Shown here: piece by piece, positions 6,014 through 10,697 of the stretch
Layout of the letters: the number at the start of each line of letters is the position of its first letter
Position numbering within the stretch: the stretch's first letter is position 1
Source of the DNA: Clostridiales bacterium
GTDB lineage: Bacteria; Bacillota; Clostridia; Oscillospirales; Acutalibacteraceae
NCBI GenBank assembly: GCA_019421725.1
Contig: JAHZES010000060.1
Coordinates: 1-10,697 of the forward strand
Direction: 5' to 3'
DNA: 10,697 nt
Position numbers and translations under genes: made by a program
The notes under the pieces: generated by a model
The model's input: the letters and a program-made list of their open reading frames with translations, nothing else
Databases searched by the model: none
What the model was told of the DNA's origin: nothing

Positions 6014-6397
6014 ATGTTTCAGATCGATACTCTGTCGCGCACACCTGTTTATCTGCAGCTGGTTGAACAAACGGAACGGCTGATTCTTTCCGGCGTACTG
6101 CAGCCCGGCGCACAGATTCCTTCGGTGCGCAGCCTTTCGGTCGAGCTTTCCGTCAATCCGAATACCATTCAAAAAGCATATTCCGAACTGGATGCCCGCG
6201 GATTGGTCTCTGCCGTACCGGGGCGAGGGTGCTTCGTCACTCCGTTGGCGCTGGGCCTTTTACAGCAGCGTGCACGCAGCCGTCTGCCGGAGCTTGGAGA
6301 ACTTTTGCGAAAGCTGAGAATTTCAGGCGTCCGAAAAGACGAAATTCTGCAGTGTGTGCAGAGTGTTTATGACGAACCCTCTCTGCTGAACCGATGA
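6014..6397 (+). CDS. GntR family transcriptional repressor, YtrA subfamily
   Basis: This 127-aa protein has an N-terminal winged helix-turn-helix (residues ~10-75): PVYLQLVEQTERLILSG, the PSVRSLSVELSVNPNTIQKAY recognition region, then the wing LDARGLVSAVPGRGCFV. A short C-terminal helical segment (~80-127) replaces the large effector domain of other GntR classes. That size and build define the YtrA subfamily, whose members sit first in ABC transporter operons and repress them; in B. subtilis the ytr operon responds to certain cell-wall-acting antibiotics. ATG 6014 follows AGGGG by about 6 nt. The ATPase gene begins 31 nt after its stop. It most likely binds the inverted repeat at 5958-5992 and shuts off its own operon. 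The inducing signal is unknown. Confidence 0.92.
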   Translation: MFQIDTLSRTPVYLQLVEQTERLILSGVLQPGAQIPSVRSLSVELSVNPNTIQKAYSELDARGLVSAVPGRGCFVTPLALGLLQQRARSRLPELGELLRKLRISGVRKDEILQCVQSVYDEPSLLNR

Positions 6398-6428
6398 ACG
6401 AAGAAAACAGGAAAGGAACGATCAGCAT

Positions 6429-7379
6429 ATGATTCAGGTACAAGCACTGACCAAAAGGTTTGAACAATTTGTCGCGCTGGACGCTGTCACCTGCACCGTT
6501 CCAAGCGGCTGCATTTACGGGCTGGTGGGCAGCAACGGTGCCGGAAAATCCACTCTTCTGCGTCTGTTGACCGGTGTTTATAAACCCGACTCCGGCACGG
6601 TTGAGCTGGACGGCTCTCCGGTTTACGAAAACCCAGGCGTCAAGGACAGAATCGCTTATATTCCCGACGAGCTTTATTTTCTTCCCGGCTCCAACATCAG
6701 CCGCATGAAAAAGCTTTACGCCTCACTGTTCGGCAGCTTCAGCAAAGAACGCTGCGATTTTCTGACAAAATCCTTTCAGCTGAATCCTTCCGCGCCAATC
6801 AATTCGTTTTCCAAAGGGATGCGCAGACAGGCGGCGGTTGTGTTGGCGCTTTCGTGCCGTCCGGATTACATCTTCTTTGACGAAACCTTTGACGGCCTCG
6901 ACCCCGTGATGCGCGGGCTGGTCAAAAGTCTGATCTGTGAGGACGTTGCCGAACGCGGCGCTACTGCCATCATCACCTCCCATTCACTGCGCGAACTGGA
7001 GGATACCTGCGACCAGCTTGCGCTGCTGCATAAGGGCGGGCTTGTAATGGAAAGCGACATACAAAACCTGAAGACCTCTCTGTTCAAGGTGCAGACTGCG
7101 CTTGGCTGCGATTATGACCAGAGTGCGTTTGCCGGTATTGACGTGCTGCAATTTCATAAAAGCGGTTCCGTCGCCAATATGATCATCCGCGGCGACCGCG
7201 AGGAGGCCGTTGCAAAGCTGCGTGCTCTGGAACCGCTGCTGCTCGATATCCTGCCTCTTTCTCTGGAGGAAGTCTTTACGTTTGAGCTTCGCGAACGCGG
7301 ATACTCATTTGAATCTGTGATTGAACAGCTGCAAAACGAAGACGCTGCTTTCAAAGGAGGGGATTCCCATGAAAAATAA
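6429..7379 (+). CDS. ABC transporter ATP-binding protein (YtrB-like)
   Basis: This is the nucleotide-binding subunit, 316 aa, expected to work as a dimer with the permease encoded next. Visible: Walker A GSNGAGKST (34-42), the Q-loop region IAYIPDE (75-81) with Asp where Gln is usual, a divergent signature NSFSKGMRRQ (125-134), which is common in drug-export and YtrB-type ATPases, Walker B YIFFDE (147-152) with catalytic Glu152 and the D-loop GLDP, and the switch His185 in ITSHS. Residues ~215-316 form a C-terminal extension of the kind seen in ABC-2 exporters, ending in LSLEEVFTFEL. AAGGA lies 11 nt before ATG 6429. The last 11 nt overlap the permease start, so the two are translationally coupled. 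Export or membrane sensing fits better than import because no binding protein is present; substrate is unknown. Confidence 0.93.
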   Translation: MIQVQALTKRFEQFVALDAVTCTVPSGCIYGLVGSNGAGKSTLLRLLTGVYKPDSGTVELDGSPVYENPGVKDRIAYIPDELYFLPGSNISRMKKLYASLFGSFSKERCDFLTKSFQLNPSAPINSFSKGMRRQAAVVLALSCRPDYIFFDETFDGLDPVMRGLVKSLICEDVAERGATAIITSHSLRELEDTCDQLALLHKGGLVMESDIQNLKTSLFKVQTALGCDYDQSAFAGIDVLQFHKSGSVANMIIRGDREEAVAKLRALEPLLLDILPLSLEEVFTFELRERGYSFESVIEQLQNEDAAFKGGDSHEK

Positions 7380-9435
7380 AAATGCATGGTTCTCACCGAA
7401 ACTTTTTTGCGAGGCATTCCGCCAACTGCGCCTGATCGGAATCATCTGCCTGATTCTGCTTTCCGTTGCGGAGGCACTCGTATTGAACGGGCTTTATCGA
7501 GCCGGCAACATGAACACGTATTCCGTCAATGCACTGCTGCTCGACCTGCCGCACCTTGCGGTGATGTATCTGATGGTGCCGGTCATGACGCTGGTGTTGT
7601 TCCGCTTTCTGAATCACCGAAACGGCAGCGATTTTTACTGCTCTGCCCCGGTGACCCGCGAATGCCTTTTTCTGAGCCTTATTCCGGCCGTCGTCGCCTG
7701 GTGTGCTATTGTGCTGACCGGCGGCACCGCCGTCTCGCTGCTTGGCCTTCAGCTCTGCTGCGGTAAAGCTGGCATCAATTTTCTGAGCTTCTGGTATTTT
7801 CTCTTTAACTGTTTTGCCGGGTGCGTTTTCTTGATCGGCGCATTCTCCATTGCCGTCTCGGTCACCGGCACAACGTTTACCAACCTGATCGTTGTACTGC
7901 TGCTCTCGGTTTTGCCCCGAATGCTGATCGAAATGATGATGGGGGCATCCCTGACCATTCCGCATGTCATCCGCACCGGCCAAGGCTTTCTGCCCTGGCT
8001 GCTGGACGGCTCCCTGAATGTTGTAAACTGGCCAATCAATGCCATCTTAGGCGGAGGAAGAGCAGACCCTTGGCTTTCTCTGCTGAACCCCAATGCCGGG
8101 CTTTACACGCTTTGCGTCGGCATCATCTTTCTGGCGGCCGGCGGTATTCTGTTTCATTTTCGCAAAAGCGAAACCGCCGGAAAATCCGCACCGAACCGCG
8201 TGCTGCAGGCCATTTACCGGCTGAGTCTTGCGCTGCTCGTTACGCTGCCCTGCTGTGAATTGATCTATTTGAATTCCGGCATGTCCAACACCATTCTGGT
8301 GCTTTATATCATTGCGCTCATCGTTTATTTTCTCTATGAATTGCTGACTACCAAAAAGTTGAAGAATCTGCTTCGCGCCGCTCCCGCGCTGCTGATCCTG
8401 GTCGTGCTGAACGTTTTGTTGATCGGCGGCAAACAACTGGCGTATCAGACAGCGCTTGCATTTCAGCCGGATGCAAACGAGATCCGCTCGGTACGGATAC
8501 TGCTGAAAAAGGACCCCTCCAAAACCACCGATTGGTTCGAGGCGCAGACCTCACAACTTGCGCTGCAGGATGATACCGTCAACGAAATCGTTTCGCGCAC
8601 CTTGAAGCAGCAGTCAAAGTTCTGGGTTGATTCAGGCGAAAATCATTGGGGTTATTTCAACAGGTTGAACAATTATGGCAGCGAAGCATTTTTGGCTTCT
8701 CAGCCTGTTCTGATTGACTGCGGCGGATTAAAACGGGAACGCTTGATTTATATGAACCGCACGGATTGGGAAGCGCTGACTGAACGATTGGCATCCAACC
8801 GGGCGTTTCAGCAAATTTATTGCGACCTTCCTTCTGCCGAAAGCCCCGGCGTATCGCTTAGCTCTGAAACCGCCCTGAGCACGGAAAGCCTGCGTCGCAT
8901 TTATCAAACTCTTCGGGAAGAGGTTCCCACGCTGGATTTTGCCGACTGGTACGCCTTTCTGACTCAGGAGAACGGTATCGGCGGTATCGACTGGAACAGC
9001 CGCATCGATAATCTGACGCTTCGGGCTGCTGCGGGGACTATCGACACAAAAACGACATTTTCTCTCGTCCCGGCACTCCTTCCGAAAACCTGCGAACAAT
9101 ATTGGAAGGAATGTTTGCCCATGCAGCAAAAAATACTGCAGGCAGCACGTGAGTCAAACCGTGACGATGACGGCTATTCTTTGTCGGGATGCTCGTTCTG
9201 GAATCTTTCTGACGAGCCCGGCACAACTTACTGCGACTTTTCGGAAAACCGGGAACTCTTTCTTTCGCTGATAGAGCAGGGAATGAACGCCATTCCCGAC
9301 CCGTCGGAGCCGTTCTTCTCCGTCACCTACATGGAATATACTTCCTCCACGTGGGTTCAATATACCGCTTTCTTCCCGATCAAGGATCCGGAACCGATAC
9401 AAAATTTTCTGGAGCAATCCGGATATAACCGTTAA
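7369..9435 (+). CDS. ABC-2-type transporter permease with large C-terminal extracytoplasmic domain
   Basis: This 688-aa membrane subunit partners the preceding ATPase. About nine hydrophobic segments can be seen (near 21-41, 57-79, 98-125, 137-160, 165-188, 243-264, 282-303, 308-326, 336-354). An odd count with the N terminus inside would place the rest, ~355-688, outside the membrane. That C-terminal part has no further membrane segment or signature that I recognise; it begins with an EIRSVRILL strand and is rich in Trp, Tyr and acidic residues. Pfam has uncharacterised domains at the C terminus of such permeases (DUF6449 is one), and I cannot verify membership. ATG 7369 is chosen because AGGAGG at 7355-7360 lies 8 nt upstream and MKNKNAWF starts there; the frame is open upstream inside the ATPase gene. 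Simple two-component ABC-2 permeases are much shorter, so the domain may sense or bind the ligand. Confidence 0.88.
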   Translation: MKNKNAWFSPKLFCEAFRQLRLIGIICLILLSVAEALVLNGLYRAGNMNTYSVNALLLDLPHLAVMYLMVPVMTLVLFRFLNHRNGSDFYCSAPVTRECLFLSLIPAVVAWCAIVLTGGTAVSLLGLQLCCGKAGINFLSFWYFLFNCFAGCVFLIGAFSIAVSVTGTTFTNLIVVLLLSVLPRMLIEMMMGASLTIPHVIRTGQGFLPWLLDGSLNVVNWPINAILGGGRADPWLSLLNPNAGLYTLCVGIIFLAAGGILFHFRKSETAGKSAPNRVLQAIYRLSLALLVTLPCCELIYLNSGMSNTILVLYIIALIVYFLYELLTTKKLKNLLRAAPALLILVVLNVLLIGGKQLAYQTALAFQPDANEIRSVRILLKKDPSKTTDWFEAQTSQLALQDDTVNEIVSRTLKQQSKFWVDSGENHWGYFNRLNNYGSEAFLASQPVLIDCGGLKRERLIYMNRTDWEALTERLASNRAFQQIYCDLPSAESPGVSLSSETALSTESLRRIYQTLREEVPTLDFADWYAFLTQENGIGGIDWNSRIDNLTLRAAAGTIDTKTTFSLVPALLPKTCEQYWKECLPMQQKILQAARESNRDDDGYSLSGCSFWNLSDEPGTTYCDFSENRELFLSLIEQGMNAIPDPSEPFFSVTYMEYTSSTWVQYTAFFPIKDPEPIQNFLEQSGYNR

Positions 9436-9584
9436 CCGCTCATAGTCTATCGACCAATTCTCCCGCTTACGAACGCTCTTGGAAATGCTTCTTTATCAGA
9501 CGTCCTGCTCTCATTCAACGTTTTCCTGTCTCTTTCTTTGAAAAAACATTTCAGCAGGTTTTCACTCGCGATGGGCCGATATTA

Positions 9585-9624
9585 AAAACAGAGGATGCAG
9601 CCTCCCGGCTGCATCCTCTGTTTT
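9585..9624. terminator. Bidirectional terminator between the ABC operon and the aminotransferase gene
   Basis: A perfect 18-bp stem (9585-9602 with 9607-9624) has a TCCC loop. The stem ends in A4/T4, giving a U-tract on both strands, so it can end the plus-strand ABC operon (stop 9435) and the minus-strand aminotransferase gene (stop 9679). The bases 9436-9584 between the operon and the stem hold nothing that I recognise. Confidence 0.9.
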
Positions 9625-9678
9625 CATGTGCTGAAGCTCAGCCGTCATATCAACGGCAATCGTTTCGCAAGAAAATGT

Positions 9679-10697
9679 TTACTTTTTATAAGCCTCATAA
9701 ACCTTACGGAACGCGTTTGCGCACTGGGCAATATTTTCATCGGTCCAGGTTTCCACCGGATAAATGATAATGGTATCGTCCAATGCTTTGGAGGCGTTCG
9801 GCAAATCGGCCAGCGAATACACCTTGCTGCGGTCGCCCTTATATTCCGGAGCAGCCCACGGATAACCGCTGTTGCCAAAAACGCGGCGCTTCGTGTACCA
9901 TTCGGCGGTGTAGGGAGTAGCGGCATAACGCACATTGCAGTTGATGCCCTCTGCCGCAACAGCCTTGCAGAAAGTTTCCTTATCGCAGGTCATCATATCC
10001 TTGTTGTACAGGAGACGCATAAACCAGTAAGACGGCTCTGCGCCTTCGGGCAGTTTGCTCATGGTAAGCGCCGGTACGTCCTTGAGCGCATCCATAATGC
10101 CGTAAACCACACGGCGGCGGTTCTTCGCAATATCAGCCGTCTTTTTGATCTGCACGCGGCCGATCGCACAGTGCATTTCATCCATATTAAAGTTGAGGGA
10201 GCCGACGCAATTATCGCTTCCCTCCGGCAGACCAAACGGCTTGCCGCGGTCGGAGTTCTGACGGATTCTCCAGTAAGTATCCTCGTCCTTCGTAAAGCAG
10301 ACGCCGCCCTGGCCGCCAACGCAGGTATGCTTGCCGAACATCATGGAATAGCCGGCCGCATCGCCGAACGTGCCGACGCGCTTACCGTGAACAGTCGCGC
10401 CGTGTGCCTGTGCGCAATCCTCCACGACCTTAAGACCCTTTTCCTTTGCAAAGGCGCAGATCGCCTCAATATCGGCAGGCTCGCCGGCAATGTGAGGCAC
10501 AACGATCGCGCTGGTGTTTTCGGTGTAAACCTTCTTAACGCCTTCCAGGCTCATGTTGAAGCTGCCCGGTTCGCTGTCCGCAATCACCGGAATGCAGTTC
10601 ATCATCACAATCGGCATCAGTCCGCCCGGATCGGTAACCGGTCCGCAGATGATTTCAGTGAACGGCTCAATGTTCAAAGAACGCAAAGCAACAAAAA
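9679..10697 (-). CDS. DegT/DnrJ/EryC1/StrS family PLP-dependent aminotransferase, 5' end outside the window
   Basis: These fold-type I enzymes move an amino group onto a keto or cyclic sugar, as in amino-sugar, aminocyclitol or AHBA synthesis. The visible 338 residues enter from the window edge (FVALRSLNIEP), so the N-terminal part of the family (~50-60 residues, including the substrate loop) lies beyond it. Visible: VVEDCAQAHGA, whose Asp (codon near 10418) pairs with the PLP pyridine nitrogen, and SMMFGKHTCVGGQGG, whose Lys (codon 10330-10332) forms the Schiff base; GQGG replaces the usual GEGG. The TTG at 10686 lies inside the coding frame and should not be taken as a start. The C-terminal half (YTAEWYTKRRVFG, YPVETW) resembles AHBA-synthase or aminocyclitol-aminotransferase-like members. 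It ends 55 nt before the shared terminator. Substrate unknown; upstream neighbours are needed to place the pathway. Confidence 0.9.
   Translation of the reverse strand, partial: FVALRSLNIEPFTEIICGPVTDPGGLMPIVMMNCIPVIADSEPGSFNMSLEGVKKVYTENTSAIVVPHIAGEPADIEAICAFAKEKGLKVVEDCAQAHGATVHGKRVGTFGDAAGYSMMFGKHTCVGGQGGVCFTKDEDTYWRIRQNSDRGKPFGLPEGSDNCVGSLNFNMDEMHCAIGRVQIKKTADIAKNRRRVVYGIMDALKDVPALTMSKLPEGAEPSYWFMRLLYNKDMMTCDKETFCKAVAAEGINCNVRYAATPYTAEWYTKRRVFGNSGYPWAAPEYKGDRSKVYSLADLPNASKALDDTIIIYPVETWTDENIAQCANAFRKVYEAYKK

Noticed and set aside
7393..7983. Open frame of 196 codons on the minus strand inside the permease gene
   Set aside because: Its Gln/Asp/Lys-rich low-complexity product is the typical antisense shadow of hydrophobic membrane codons.
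6014..9435. A complete B. subtilis-like ytrABCDEF operon
   Set aside because: Only a regulator, one ATPase and one permease are present; no second ATPase, substrate-binding or FtsX-like protein follows before the terminator.
9436..9584. Small gene or RNA after the ABC operon
   Set aside because: No frame with a ribosome site and no stable structure other than the terminator stem was found.
10684..10686. TTG as the start of the aminotransferase
   Set aside because: The frame continues upstream to the window edge with family-like residues (FVAL), and the missing N-terminal part is needed for the fold, so the gene is cut by the window.

Overview
The window looks like chromosomal DNA of a spore-forming, anaerobic Firmicute (class Clostridia). 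It has moderate GC, strong AGGAGG-type ribosome binding sites and TTG as well as ATG starts. It also carries a SpoIVB sporulation peptidase, a clostridial iron-dependent alcohol dehydrogenase with a near-consensus Rex operator, and a YtrA-type GntR/ABC operon. A gut or fermenter member of the Oscillospiraceae/Ruminococcaceae is my guess, from gene content only. No phage, IS, CRISPR or RNA gene was recognised.

Layout. (1) 38-1120, minus: SpoIVB peptidase that stops right after the GGIVQGM motif, just before the catalytic SGSP serine. The 37 bases beyond it hold an imperfect inverted repeat. (2) 1457-2362, plus: thioredoxin reductase TrxB with its own promoter, followed by a 14-bp stem terminator facing the convergent gene. 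(3) 2462-4228, minus: cytoplasmic glycoside hydrolase family 2 enzyme, with a good sigma-A promoter and a leader containing an AAACGGCC direct repeat. (4) 4479-5696, minus: iron-containing alcohol dehydrogenase with promoter, Rex-like operator and terminator. (5) 6014-9435, plus: three-gene operon of a YtrA-subfamily GntR repressor, an ABC ATPase and a permease with a large C-terminal non-membrane domain. Its consensus promoter abuts a perfect 13-bp inverted repeat that is the likely autoregulatory operator. (6) An 18-bp stem bidirectional terminator at 9585-9624. (7) 9679 to the window end, minus: DegT/DnrJ/EryC1/StrS aminotransferase, cut at its 5' end by the window edge.

How the parts work together. 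The window is mostly a set of separately regulated single genes rather than one pathway. The adh gene should be derepressed when NADH/NAD+ is high, to reoxidise NADH. The GntR-ABC cassette resembles inducible efflux or cell-envelope-stress cassettes. TrxB serves thiol redox. The hydrolase trims an imported oligosaccharide or glycoside. The most notable points are the exact truncation point of SpoIVB and the two well-formed operators in the adh/gntR divergent region.
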